Below are positions 11,686 to 21,433 of a stretch of 21,433 nt of DNA, in pieces (the first letter of the stretch is position 1; every line of letters begins with the position of its first letter). The stretch is taken from contig NAOQ01000916.1 in assembly GCA_002751075.1 (NCBI GenBank), positions 1 to 21,433 on the forward strand, given 5' to 3'. The translations under genes and the position numbers were made by a program. This stretch comes from Ichthyophonus hoferi (Eukaryota; Opisthokonta; Ichthyosporea; Ichthyophonida; Ichthyophonidae). The notes beneath the pieces were generated by a model. It had not been told where the DNA came from. It ran no database searches and was given only the letters and a program-made list of their open reading frames with translations.

Positions 11686-13515
11686 TGTGTCATTTGTATG
11701 CTTACCTTTTTTTTTTTTGGTATATACAATTCAGATTTCAATAAATAAAAAATATGAATTATAACCGTAGCATACGGACTAAACAGTGAGAAACTCAACT
11801 ATAAATACAGTTTATATTAACTAGCAACAATAACCAAGGTAAAGACACTATTTTTGATTATTTTTCTAATATAAAGAATTTATCTTTTTTTTTTCTCCAC
11901 GAATTTTTTTAACTTTGTTATGGATGTTTCAATCCATCAGAAAGTTTTCTAATAGTCTATTTTAATCAAGGTACCATTTACCTATATAAATACACACACA
12001 ACTATACAGCAAAACTTATCAGACTGTATTGCATGTGTTCTTCGTAAATTAACGATACGTTCCTTTGTTTTCATTTATCTGCATTATAATTGGCTTATAT
12101 TACCGGACCTATACAACGCATGATATGAAACCAAAACCGATCGGGTGGAAATACTTAAATATAACCATATTTATTTCTTTTTTCTAACCACAAAATCATT
12201 TTTAAATTTTTCATTTATTTTTATATTTTTTTAAAAAAATTATTAATTCATTTTGGATATAAAGGTAGAGTGGGAAAGATAATCTTTGATCTTGTTGTCA
12301 TGATAGATTTATAACCGCATCTAGGGATGATATCTGGTATCCTAATTAGGATAAATGCTCACTTAAGTAGCATTTGTTTTCTTTAAATACATCCATTCTA
12401 TTAGTTACTATGAGCCAATTGAGCATATGTATATATATACTTTCGAATAACCTACTGCTGAAATTAATTTATTGGACAAAATACTATGACATCCTATTGG
12501 GGCAGTTAGTTATCCTATAATAATTTACTGTCCGCAAATCTAAGATTATTATTTTGACCGCATAGTGTTTAATGTTTACATTTTCTAACTCAGGATAATT
12601 TTTTAAAATATAAAAATAATAATTGGTTTTATGCTTGAAGAATGGAGATTAGTTTAATGAGATTTATTATAAATAGAGTACAGATACGAGACATAACACT
12701 GTCGTCTACAAACTCTCTTCAGACTACGTCAAAAGTTTTTTGCATATTGCGTTCTACTGGTTTTTAAAATAGGCGAACCAGTATAAAGGTTTATTATTTC
12801 AATTATCATCCAAGCCAATAATATAGTTTGTTGTGGCTCTCAATATCTTTTAACCAGTGGTAAATGATTTAAACAACACCATATCATGCATATATGTTGG
12901 CATTCTTTGAACAGAGTCAGCACGAAATATCAACATATAGTAAACGGTTGCCTATGTCAAGATATACAGTTGATAGAATCATATATAAGCTGCACTATAT
13001 ATAACGCGGTATAATTAATTTCCGCCTCCCGTAAATTTAAACAATAAGTAAAAGATATTTCTTTAAACCATAAAATTTAAGATTTGTTATTTTATTAAAC
13101 TTACTGCTCAAACAACTTTCATGGTCTAATAATTATTATACATTTAAATTATTTTCTATTTTTAACCACCAAAGATGGTTTTAATTTATGTACATGATAA
13201 TCATGCAATAGGAGCTGAAAAGATAAGCGGTGTCAACAACAATAAGCTTACAAATTACACGTAATAAATATAGACGATAATCAGCTTAAATGAATGATAT
13301 AACTACGCATTAAATGCAGCATAGATAATGCTAGGGAGGGTATTTAACCTACTACCATGGTAACCTATTGATTTGTAATGTCTTATCTTACCGTTACTCA
13401 TCCGAGACCTATCTAAGCGAGCGTTGGCAAAATAATTAGGTTTACTCCCTGCGCGTCAAAATGGTATGCCTAGGATTTGATGCAATAAAGATAAAAAGGA
13501 CGATAAGATAAAACA
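11686..13515. other. Upstream region of the FoxK-like gene, otherwise non-coding
   Basis: AT-rich with no open frame of note. Just upstream of the FoxK start are an A12 run (sense strand) and a GGTAAGC donor-like site at 11706-11700, which could end an untranslated 5' exon variant. No clear TATA-initiator pair was found. From about 12000 to 13500 I see nothing specific. Confidence 0.45.
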
Positions 13516-13765
13516 TTAAAATATATGATAGAATTTACTAGAAAGTCGACCAGTCAGGTCTAATACAGTCATACCATTGGAAAACTTGCTTACTGTCGAT
13601 CTACAACCACAGTGATTTAGCCTATAGTTATTATTCATATTGCAAGTTGCAAGGCAAGAAGTATAAAGCGCCTCTAAATTCGGAACAATCGTGTGTTCCA
13701 AAAGCAGTACTCACAAAGACTTCAGCCTGTCCTTTATCTGTTGATCACTACTTAAAACAACTGGG
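13516..13765 (-). other. Exon-like open fragments, unknown
   Basis: Between a CCCAG acceptor (13763-13761) and a GTGAGT donor (13714-13709), one frame reads V-L-S-S-D-Q-Q-I-K-D-R-L-K-S, which looks coding. A further open frame of 61 codons below it (13701-13516) is Cys-rich (CLATC, NHCGCRS). The two do not join with a plausible intron, since the gap would be 41 bp. They may be remnants or exons of an unrecognised minus-strand gene. Confidence 0.2.
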
Positions 13766-14565
13766 AGATTAGCAAACTGTACGTCAAATAGAACTTAGTA
13801 CCATAGATACTAGCTTTCCAGAATTAAGTTTTAACACTATTTTTGGTGTAGTTTAATATATTTACATACATTAATATAATCCATATATCTGTTGGGTATT
13901 TGTTACTAATATGTACCATTAGAAAAATTACGCTACTAGTCAATCGGGCTAATTAATTTCCAACTAATTGTCGATTGATTTTCATAATATATTGGTTATT
14001 TTGTGATTAATTAATTGCTATAGAGATTTTGCACCACCAAATGTATATATTACATTACATATACCTAACATACTTTAAAAAAAATTCAAAGACAAATTTT
14101 CATCCATTAGAGATAGTACACAAGCATAAAACCTTTTTAAGCCATGTTTTATGCTTAAGAATAATAAATAGCGAGATAACTTAAATGGGGAGTGTTGTAT
14201 AAAAATCTAAATTTTATTACAAAATGATTAAGTAGCAAATGGAGAGTGACTATTACTCTTAACTATAATTGTTTACTATATGTGATTAAATCTATATAAT
14301 ATACATAATGGATCTAATCTATAAATAATCTAGTTTGTATGTATATGCCATTCTATATATAATATAATCCGTAGCATACAATACAATAGAATCAATACGT
14401 AAACAATAAAATATAATCTATAAAATGTGGTATAAAATGTAAATTCTATAAACCAATCTGTATACCATATATATCAACCCCATAAAATATTATCTATATA
14501 ATATAGTTAGATATAGATAAGGATAAAAATGGCAATGTAGGGTATTTTAAGGTTACATTAGCATT
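13766..14565. other. Non-coding AT-rich stretch
   Basis: Very AT-rich. From about 14260 to 14520 it has many near-repeats of TATAAT and CTATAAA type. No open frame or recognisable signal. Confidence 0.5.
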
Positions 14566-14885
14566 CTACTTAGGAAAAGATATTTTTAGAACCTGTAGGT
14601 TCTTCATGCTTTTCGTGGCTTTGATTGCCTCTACAACATGAGATAAGGTTATTAGAAAAGTTAAAATCTGAAATAATGAAATTCATACTTTAGTCACATA
14701 ACTATTCACACTGGGTTTAATATTCATGGAAGTTAATTTTAAAACACCAAAAAGAATGGCCATTGAGCACAGGTTTCAGAATTGTTTTATTATGACAAAA
14801 CGATACTTTCCTGGTATCTTATTTTCCAATTTGCTTATGGCATTAGACCGGGCCCGATAAAGAACATGTTGCTTTTCGGGACACC
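14566..14885 (-). CDS. Candidate terminal exon and a short leucine-rich-repeat-like piece
   Basis: After a good acceptor (TTATTGGTGCAG, 14888-14886) a frame of 35 codons runs to TGA at 14776: C-P-E-K-Q-H-V-L-Y-R-A-R-S-N-A-I-S-K-L-E, then N-K-I-P-G-K-Y-R-F. It looks coding and contains an AATAAA near its end. Further down, after a TGTTGTAG acceptor (14632-14631), a second frame reads A-I-K-A-T-K-S-M-K-N-L-Q-V-L-K-I-S-F, resembling one leucine-rich repeat of the kind found in NLR proteins. The reading phases do not allow a direct join. They could be exons of a gene not otherwise visible, or remnants of one. Confidence 0.25.
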
Positions 14886-15755
14886 CTGCACCAATAAAAA
14901 ATTGACTCAACTGACCTAGCACGTAGCCTTTTAAGTTCCTATGTTTTGTTTTCGCCTATATTTTGTTTATTTTACATGATATTCAAATATCTTACCCAAC
15001 TCTAATGTATTGTGTGTATATACAGTAATGACAAAACAATTTTTTACTACTGTTTCTCCATATTCTGTTTTCTTGGTTGTGCTTTTTATTGTTTATGCTT
15101 TACAGGTCGGATTTTACTGTTAATTTGTTTATGCAACATTAAAAATAGCCCTTTTTACTATAAAACGTAGACAACTACTAGAGGAGATCACATAGCAACC
15201 CACAGGTAAAGAAAAAGTAAACCTAGTCCTTTTTGCTATCTTGTTTTATGTTTCACGTATCACAACTTTCTAATATACTAACAGAGGAAAAGACTACTTT
15301 TTCTCGGATCAAAACCATGGTGTATGCAATTTTTATATGTTAGGTAGAATGGCCACTAGAACATAATATTATACTTTGTATTTTTGATACAATATTGTAT
15401 CATTTAAGCATGCTTTAATCACCAGGTATTTTTTTATAAACAAACATAAGCCTAGTATATCATGCTTAATAAATGCCTCAATATGACTTATAGGTACCAG
15501 TTTTTACATGATATGAGGATATATATGACTATACTTGTGCATATATATATATATGCAATAAAAGAACATTAATAGATTCATTAGCTAGTACTTACTCTAA
15601 TCTAATCATATTTTTAAGCATTTATTTACACTTATTTAATCAATTAGTAACCCATGCAACAACATAGCTATCCCTATATACTATCCAACACTCTGTACGA
15701 AGTTTACCTGATATATACGTGTATACAGGAGAGAAAATATATATAATCAATCAAC
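14886..15755. other. Non-coding stretch
   Basis: AT-rich with a (TA)n run at about 15541-15554. No open frame worth reporting and no clear exon with both splice sites. Confidence 0.5.
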
Positions 15756-16075
15756 TTAGATTAAAGTATATAGATGGAGTATAGAGAATTCATCGCGACG
15801 CAATTCAGTGATTGAATCAATGCAGGGTGTTGATGGTGTTATCGAGTCAGTGGTTTGTTTAATAGCTCTGTGAATATTGTTAGTGTTGCCCGTGATAACT
15901 CTCTAATTTTCAATAACGGGGATGTTTAGATCAGTTTAACTTTCTATTAGAAGCCTGATACATTTGTTCTCCTCCATGTCACAGCAAGTGAAGTGCCCTC
16001 TGAGTTATACTATATATTGCAATTGCCTAGGTGAACAGATCTAGAGCGTATTTTGCCTATGTTGGAACCAACGCT
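15756..16075 (-). pseudogene. Broken coding-like stretch, possibly fibronectin type III related
   Basis: The minus strand shows two runs of coding-like sequence in less AT-rich DNA. The upper run (about 16070-15950) includes G-K-I-R-S-R-S-V-H-L-G-N-C and, after an in-frame stop, S-E-G-T-S-L-A-V-T-W-R-R. The strand with a central V-T-W is typical of fibronectin type III domains. The lower run (about 15902-15756) is 48 codons open and polar (IHRAIKQTTDSITPSTP). There are about two interruptions and no complete domain, so I read it as a decayed gene piece. It could instead be short exons with introns I cannot place. Confidence 0.25.
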
Positions 16076-16343
16076 TTCACTACACTTGGATAGACCATTT
16101 CTTATTCTTAATGTTCTTTTTTATTGTTTTTTTATCGCAGAGAAATGTTTCTTTTTAGTTAGTCTGATAGGAAATTGTTAATATATATTCATTCTTCTGA
16201 CTAGTCAAAACTCGGTGCTAAAGAACTGCCAATTCAATTAGCTTACAGAATAGTTTTTCTACATAGATCTGAAAACCAATCAGATTTTTCACAAGTAGCG
16301 ATCAGTGTGTTATTTTTAGATTGAATAGAAAAAAACATTTCAG

Positions 16344-16585
16344 AGTTCGGGAGCCAATTGGAACTTTATAGAGGTCTATTGGTTGTTCCAGATTTGACTG
16401 GACAGACCAGATCAAAACAATACTTTATGCAAAAGAAGTGTAAATATAATGTTTCAAAAAATCATAAGAACACTGCTCAGCCATGTCAAACATTGTCCAT
16501 ATTAGTTAATAAATTACATTTAGAAATGAAATATACCTATACTACTTTTTTACTAGTATTACGCCCTCTGATTCCCAAGCGATAG
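16344..16585 (+). CDS. Candidate terminal exon on the plus strand
   Basis: After a CATTTCAG acceptor (16341-16343) a plus-strand frame of 79 codons runs to TAG at 16583. It begins F-G-S-Q-L-E-L-Y-R-G-L-L-V-V-P-D-L-T-G-Q and later reads NHKNTAQPCQTLSILVNKLH. The first third looks coding in its residue use; the rest is more AT-driven. AATAAA occurs near 16862, about 280 nt downstream. No upstream exon was found and no family recognised. A perfect hairpin lies just after the stop. Confidence 0.25.
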
Positions 16586-16602
16586 AAATTTATCAGCCAG
16601 AT

Positions 16603-16630
16603 ACTTGACTAGAGGACCAACTAGTCAAGT
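16603..16630. repeat. Perfect 10-bp inverted repeat (hairpin)
   Basis: ACTTGACTAG, an 8-nt loop AGGACCAA, then CTAGTCAAGT, with no mismatch. It could fold in either strand's transcript. It is 18 nt beyond the stop of the plus-strand candidate exon, but eukaryotic genes of this kind do not normally end in hairpins, so the role is unknown. Confidence 0.7.
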
Positions 16631-17044
16631 CTGATTTTAGATACTTAGAAGGAAAATAGGATAGTACCTATTTACAACCACACAGTTCTAGATCACAGTT
16701 ATTACATTCATTAAAAGCTACATGTTAAGAAGTTAAAAGTGTCCTTTTAACTAGAAAAATTGTATGAGCGGCAAGCAAAACATGGAAGGGGTTTAACTTA
16801 TCCCTTAACTAGTAATAACTATTCAGATCAATTAACATTGGACACAAATACAATACACCAAATAAAATACAGTACCTCAAATACCATTTTTATATCCCAT
16901 AGCTTATAATGTTACCAATGCTTTAATTTTTGCTAACGCATCTGCTTCTATCGACTATAATATTGTGTTAAGAGTTTTAATTAACTATATCTTTATAAAT
17001 TATCAAATAAAACTTCAACATCTTCTATCAATGTCTCTACAGTC
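16631..17044. other. Non-coding stretch
   Basis: AT-rich with no open frame of note. It may include 3' UTR of the plus-strand candidate exon. I see nothing else. Confidence 0.4.
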
Positions 17045-17829
17045 TTGCAATTGCTAGAGGAAGCCATATCAATCTTTCATTGTACTGGGACAATTTAGTG
17101 TCTGGCCTTCAGCAACGCACTCTACAATTAATAGCGTTATGAGCAGCTCTATCCTATGCCAACATATCCTTTACTGAATCACTTCGGAGACTCATTGGAT
17201 TATCTGCCAAAAACAGGGATATATATATCCTGGCTGCCCAACTAACTGCGCTCTCCTAGTTTTATCATTATTATGTACCCAGTCCTCAGCTTCTTTTAAT
17301 CTGTTTAAAAAATAATAATTTATTATTATTATTAGCCTATTTGTACTTTCTGAATACAAGAGTACACGTTAAAGCATACATTCAGTCGGTATTCCTTCAA
17401 TTATAAATGGATACAGGTCACATGAACCAAACCTGTCTATTTCTATATTTCTTATCAACTAATTATTATTTAGAAAATAGAATGATGTATACATAATATA
17501 TATATACACTGTTGCATGTTCACAACAAACTATATTTTGAATCTGGACAAATACGTGCGTGTGTCGAAATTTAGGTCAATGGAGGCTCTTTCCTCCAGGC
17601 TTGTCCTTGATCCATGATATCATTTCAGGTGGATTCAAAGCTGAAATTTGCCGACAGCGGAGTCTCGCTAGGCAAAGTGTTGGCGGATGAATCGCATGAT
17701 TCGGATATATAGTTTACTCTAATCTTTTTGTTCTGTCTTCCAAGCCGTGATGTGGTGATAGAGTGAATACAAACTTGAGTTTTGTGCTGATGATGTCTTT
17801 TGAAGAAGTAGTCTCTGGCTTCCAGTCAT
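17045..17829 (-). pseudogene. Decayed coding sequence of unknown origin
   Basis: A less AT-rich patch in which the minus strand carries several overlapping coding-like pieces, none whole. One piece (about 17300-17190) follows a TTTAAACAG acceptor-like site and includes L-K-E-A-E-D-W-V-H-N-N-D-K-T-R-R-A-Q-L-V. Another (below about 17210) includes S-Q-Y-N-E-R-L-I-W-L-P-L-A-I-A-R-L. A third (about 17705-17576) includes N-P-P-E-M-I-S-W-I-K-D-K-P-G-G-K-S-L-H. The composition and broken frames suggest an old gene or mobile-element remnant with at least a few breaks. I cannot name a family. No terminal repeats were seen. Confidence 0.35.
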
Positions 17830-18303
17830 TACTAAGCTATAAAGATACTTTCAATCTAAATCAAACAAAATTTATTTATGACTACAATTTCCGGTCTTCG
17901 ATACAGATCTAAGGTTTGGTTTGGCCTGCAGTTACTTAATATAATACAGTCCTAATAACTGAGCTATGTATTGGACTTAAGATTATGTCCACTTCAGTAA
18001 GGTGATATTCCGTTGTATATGTAGCACCCTCACTATGTTCTCACGTTCTTATAGTTAACTTATAACCAAATTGGTTACCAAATATTTATTTCTATTTACA
18101 TACAATAAAAATATAATTCCCAAGCTTGACCTCCGAACAAATCATTATACTGGCTTGTAGTTTATATATATAAATGCCAAAGGTTTAACTGTCATAAAAG
18201 TATCTATTAATAAGTGTCATACCGCTAAAGTAATGAAGTTTACACAAAGGCGATTACTGCCAATTAAGCTATTTTATTTTAGTTGAGGAGGGGGAAAATC
18301 CAG
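17830..18303. other. 3' UTR of the GNPTAB-like gene and spacer
   Basis: It includes the AATAAA at 18278-18273. Otherwise AT-rich. A minus-strand open piece near 18030-17950 reads E-G-A-T-Y-T-T-E-Y-H-L-T-E-V-D, which may belong to the decayed sequence to its left. Confidence 0.4.
18273..18278 (-). terminator. Polyadenylation signal AATAAA of the GNPTAB-like gene
   Basis: Minus-strand AATAAA about 26 nt after the TAG stop at 18306-18304, implying a very short 3' UTR. Confidence 0.6.
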
Positions 18304-19987
18304 CTAGACCAAGGCCATCAAAGTGATGACAACAAGAATAGATACCACCATGGCAACCATCCTAAAGGTTTTCCAGAACCGTTCAGAGTATTTATGCCTA
18401 TAGGGTAATGGAAAGGATAATAAGTGATCCCTACTACCGCCATTATCTGTACACTTATTTTCACATTCAATGTAAATGGTCTATGTTCTATCTGACATCG
18501 AGAAAAACAACCGCACTGTGTAATTTACTCACGCATTAGTGTCCTACGCCAGGTCCTATATTTTCCAATTGGTTTTATGTAGATACATACATAGATACAT
18601 ACATTTATATATGTATACATATCTAAATACACACATGCCTACACACACACACACACATACATACATACATACACATATATATATATATATATATATATAC
18701 ACTACTACTGTACTTACTGAGCTCTCCATTCCTCGACATCTAGAATAGCATTATGCTGATTGTTTGGCAGTTCAAAGGCCGAAGGAAGAGGGAAAAGTTG
18801 TGTATGAAATGAATTCAAAAGATAAACCACCTGTAGGAATCAGAGTATAAACATTTAAATACTATAGCATGTATAATAATAGTACATACTCAGTTTATCT
18901 TATCGTAAATGGAAGCATAATAGAGTTAATATTAGCTTTTTATCGGATGTATCCTGTTGTATTCAACCAAGGAAAGGTACAACTCCGTCTCAAAACATTT
19001 TAAAAAATATATTGTTTTCTACCAATCCACCAACACGATTGAAAATTAAAATAACTATAAAATATAGGAGAAACCATACATAGAGGTTGGATGACAAACA
19101 AGCATATATATTCATATGAATCTACACCTTATACTTTATGCCAATTGACCCAAGTTACCAAGTTAATAGAGTAATACTATCTTACTATCATCTATGAACA
19201 GCTGAGCTTTAAAGTAGAAAAAAAATAAACATGTTAATACATAACTATGATACCATATATATATAGATATTTTAAAAAAGAAAGAATGATTGATAGGATC
19301 TACATAGATAGAAGGTATGTATAGGCATTGTCACGGGAAAAAGGCACATGAGTATTGAATAACCCTTTGTTCAAGTACATTTAATAGCTAACATAGATGT
19401 AAAACCCACATGTAAGGGTCTTACCACAACATCCCTTACAGTATACTTACATACAGTAATATAGTATATAGGATATATTAACACATCACAGTATATATAC
19501 TGTATACTATATACATATATTATATACCTTATACTATGTACTATATGCTTTATACTATGTACTACGTAATATATACTATATATATTATACTTATACTATA
19601 CACTATATACCTCATACATATATCAACAACCATAAAACAAACACAAACAAACATAAACAAACACAAACAAACACAAACAAACCAAACCTAACTATACCTG
19701 CTCAGCACTAGGCAGAGAATAGTCAATATCATCATTTAAACAGACAAATTGTGGCCTTTTTTTAAGAACTTCATCTAATTGTTGCTTAACTACTTTAACA
19801 TTATTCTTTAACATGTGAAATAGTACTATTCCATCATTCACTTTCACAACTTCATGACGATATTTCTTATATCCCACGGTGGTATTATGTGATTCAGCAA
19901 TAGCCAATCCACACTTTGTAAACACCTCTTTAGTAATGGTTACACTCTCATAATTAGCCGCTCTCTGGTTCATGTTTCTTTGAGATC
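18304..19987 (-). CDS. GNPTAB: GlcNAc-1-phosphotransferase alpha/beta subunit, C-terminal part
   Basis: Three exons join in frame: 19987-19698, 18830-18718 and 18397-18304 (introns 867 and 320 bp, GT-AG), giving about 165 residues and a stop. Human GNPTAB, from memory, reads KFVCLNDNIDH, MFPIPSQFELP, ELQEWRAYRDKLKFW and then a membrane helix. Here the order is QFVCLNDDIDY, LFPLPSAFELP, DVEEWRAQHKYSERFW, then a helix (MVAMVVSILVVITLMALV). This is the Stealth region near the C-terminus of the beta part. The enzyme adds GlcNAc-1-phosphate to mannose of lysosomal enzymes in the cis-Golgi, the first step of the mannose-6-phosphate tag. The protein stops at the end of the helix, so the cytosolic tail of the human protein is missing. 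The first exon begins two bases into a codon, so the rest of the gene lies to the right of the window. Confidence 0.9.
18640..18700 (+). repeat. Compound microsatellite (CA)n-(TACA)n-(TA)n
   Basis: Perfect dinucleotide and tetranucleotide runs inside the last intron of the GNPTAB-like gene, starting within about 20 nt of its GTAAGT donor. Confidence 0.95.
19490..19682 (+). repeat. TATAC-rich low-complexity and (CAAA/CATAA)n repeats
   Basis: Irregular TATACTATATAC-type sequence, then at about 19636-19682 an array of AAACAAACACAAACAAACAT type. It lies in the GNPTAB-like intron directly next to the donor of the exon ending at 19698. Confidence 0.85.
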
Positions 19988-20095
19988 CTGTGATTCCATT
20001 GCCACAATCTGTTATGTGATTGGGTTAAATTCAGATTTAGATATTATTATATTAGAAATTGGTAACTTAGGCATGTTGGAACTTCATGATGTGAG

Positions 20096-20152
20096 AGATA
20101 TATACATATACATATATACATATAAATATATACATATATACATCTATACATA
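20096..20152 (+). repeat. TACATA/TA simple repeat
   Basis: Imperfect ATATATACATATACATATATAC-like run, low complexity, about 110 bp upstream of the GNPTAB exon. Confidence 0.85.
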
Positions 20153-20430
20153 TGAACTCTTGGCAAAGAGAGAGGAAAGGGAAAAGATAGCAGAGTAAGA
20201 GAAAGAGGAGAAAAGATAACATTCACATCGCACAATAGATGTAGATAAATACATAGGGAGAGCATTAAAACACACAAAAAAACATATATTACAAGAAAGT
20301 GTTATATATATGACGATAGAAGAATATATTTATATATTTACGTATATGCTGGTAGAAATATACCTGCTTGTATGCTACTATATATAGACCAAGGCCAGTT
20401 AGTCACATATACGTCATGAGACGTTGTTCT

Positions 20431-20863
20431 ATTGGTTAGAGAGGAAATCAATGATAAATAAGAAAAATAACCAATGACGAAGGCACAAACAAATATAAAA
20501 GGGATAGGGTGAAGCCTATTGGACTAACCAATGAGGATAGAATAAAGATGATGTAATTGGTTGTCATCCAGGGGCGTGGGATATAGTAATAGGGCTATCA
20601 TTCTAACCTCGCTCTTTGATAGGGTCCTATGGAGGTTGGGAGTTGGTAATTGGTGGAGTATCATATCAGTGTAGTGACTATAAAGTAAAGCTAGCACAAA
20701 ACCCTTTTCTTAATACGAATATAACGTATATATATATGAGTGTCAAATTCAAAATACATAAGCAATCCAGTAAATGTTTATATATCTACCATTTAAAATG
20801 TTTAAAAACACACATAATCTCTATGAGCCAGTTGGAATACTTGGTTATATATACAGGCCAATA
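20431..20863. promoter_or_regulatory. Cluster of seven CCAAT boxes with a TATA box
   Basis: CCAAT or its complement ATTGG starts at 20431, 20471, 20518, 20528, 20556, 20649 and 20859. Two are in the identical context TAACCAATGA, and two more are close variants (CTATTGGTTAG, TAATTGGTTG). TATAAAAGGG lies on the plus strand at 20494-20503, 19 bp after one CCAAT. CCAAT is the NF-Y recognition core. The arrangement suggests a promoter, but no convincing gene follows on the plus strand. Confidence 0.35.
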
Positions 20864-21370
20864 GAATAAACCACACCCATTCAATATATGACTTAAATAT
20901 ATACTTTAAACGAAACAACCAGCACAAATTAACCCATAAAGAAGTATAAAACAACACTACAATGCAAAAAGTACAAAAAGCAAATGGAATTTAGCTATAA
21001 AAAACACACTGTAATACAAGTACACAATAATAGACATAACACGAAACAGAAACAGATAATATAAACAATATAAATAATATTAAGTGATAGTAGCTCTTAT
21101 TCTCTACATAGACTCCGATAGAGTATAGGAAACTGCAAATCACTTAATAAATTATAGAAGAAGTGTAAAATAGCCCCAACTAAAACCAGAACGCACAATA
21201 ATTAATAGGACATTATCGTTTCTATACATCCTATTGTAGGAGTACAAAGGTTACTAGATAACGAGATTTATATGCATATAATGTAAAGTAGTATACACAT
21301 ATACTATAAGTACACAGTCATGCAAATAGCACAAGATAGCAATACATAACATAAACAATATATATAATAT

Positions 21371-21433
21371 ACTATACCATATTACACTATACTATACTAT
21401 ACTATACTATACTATACTACACTATACTATACT
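21371..21433 (+). repeat. (ACTAT)n microsatellite at the right edge
   Basis: Repeated ACTAT with a few variants runs to the last base of the window, so its full length is not visible. Confidence 0.9.

Larger units (their letters stand above)
19988..21433. other. Probable intron or 5' region of the GNPTAB-like gene
   Basis: No further GNPTAB exon could be recognised on the minus strand. A plus-strand open frame (20616-20864, no ATG start; it begins I-G-S-Y-G-G-W-E-L-V-I-G-G-V) has no family match and is probably chance. The stretch also holds the CCAAT cluster and simple repeats listed separately. Confidence 0.4.

Noticed and set aside
13674-13715. Joining the exon-like piece at 13760-13715 to the frame starting at 13673
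   Set aside because: The phase fits, but the intron would be 41 bp, much shorter than the 200-870 bp introns of the firm genes here.
18539-18748. 69-codon plus-strand frame rich in Thr, His and Tyr
   Set aside because: It is the translation of the CA/TACA/TA microsatellite.
19980-20277. Two frames of 72 and 76 codons on opposite strands
   Set aside because: Both are driven by the TATACA simple repeat and a purine-rich stretch, with no coding character.

Overview
The window is AT-rich, intron-bearing eukaryotic DNA, roughly two thirds A+T by eye. No bacterial signals were seen. Two genes can be assigned firmly, both on the minus strand. One is a forkhead transcription factor with an FHA domain (FoxK/Fkh type, seven exons, 11685 down to 7323, 595 residues). 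The other is the 3' end of a GNPTAB-type GlcNAc-1-phosphotransferase alpha/beta gene (three last exons, 19987 down to 18304), whose upstream exons lie beyond the right edge. GNPTAB plus FoxK, introns of about 200-870 bp and AT-rich DNA suggest an early-branching animal (sponge or placozoan grade) or a unicellular holozoan. The forkhead and FHA sequences also look partly fungal, so the lineage is inferred, not proven.

Left part (1-7300): a crowded series of small, mostly minus-strand coding pieces with good splice sites but no family I recognise. They are an exon at 249-320, a three-exon 3' end at 622-1250, a terminal exon at 2304-2381, an ORF at 3456-3818, a terminal exon at 4541-4933 and a two-exon candidate (6169-6139 and 5248-5139). 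One plus-strand ORF lies at 3959-4240. Between them are two diverged copies of a dispersed repeat (2568-2885 and 6677-6906) and a three-copy 121-bp tandem repeat (about 5463-5825).

Middle (7323-11685): the FoxK-like gene. Five of its six introns are phase 0, and one of these splits the DNA-recognition helix of the forkhead domain.

Right part (11686-18303): mainly non-coding AT-rich DNA with scattered short open frames that look like exons or gene remnants, at 13.5-13.8, 14.6-14.9, 15.8-16.1, 16.3-16.6 and 17.0-17.8 kb. A perfect hairpin lies at 16603-16630. After the GNPTAB exons, 19988-21433 is probably intron or upstream DNA. It carries a cluster of CCAAT boxes with a TATA box, and simple repeats.

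The two firm genes have unrelated roles: nuclear transcription control, and Golgi tagging of lysosomal enzymes. I see no operon-like or functional link between them. The small genes cannot be placed in a pathway from sequence alone.
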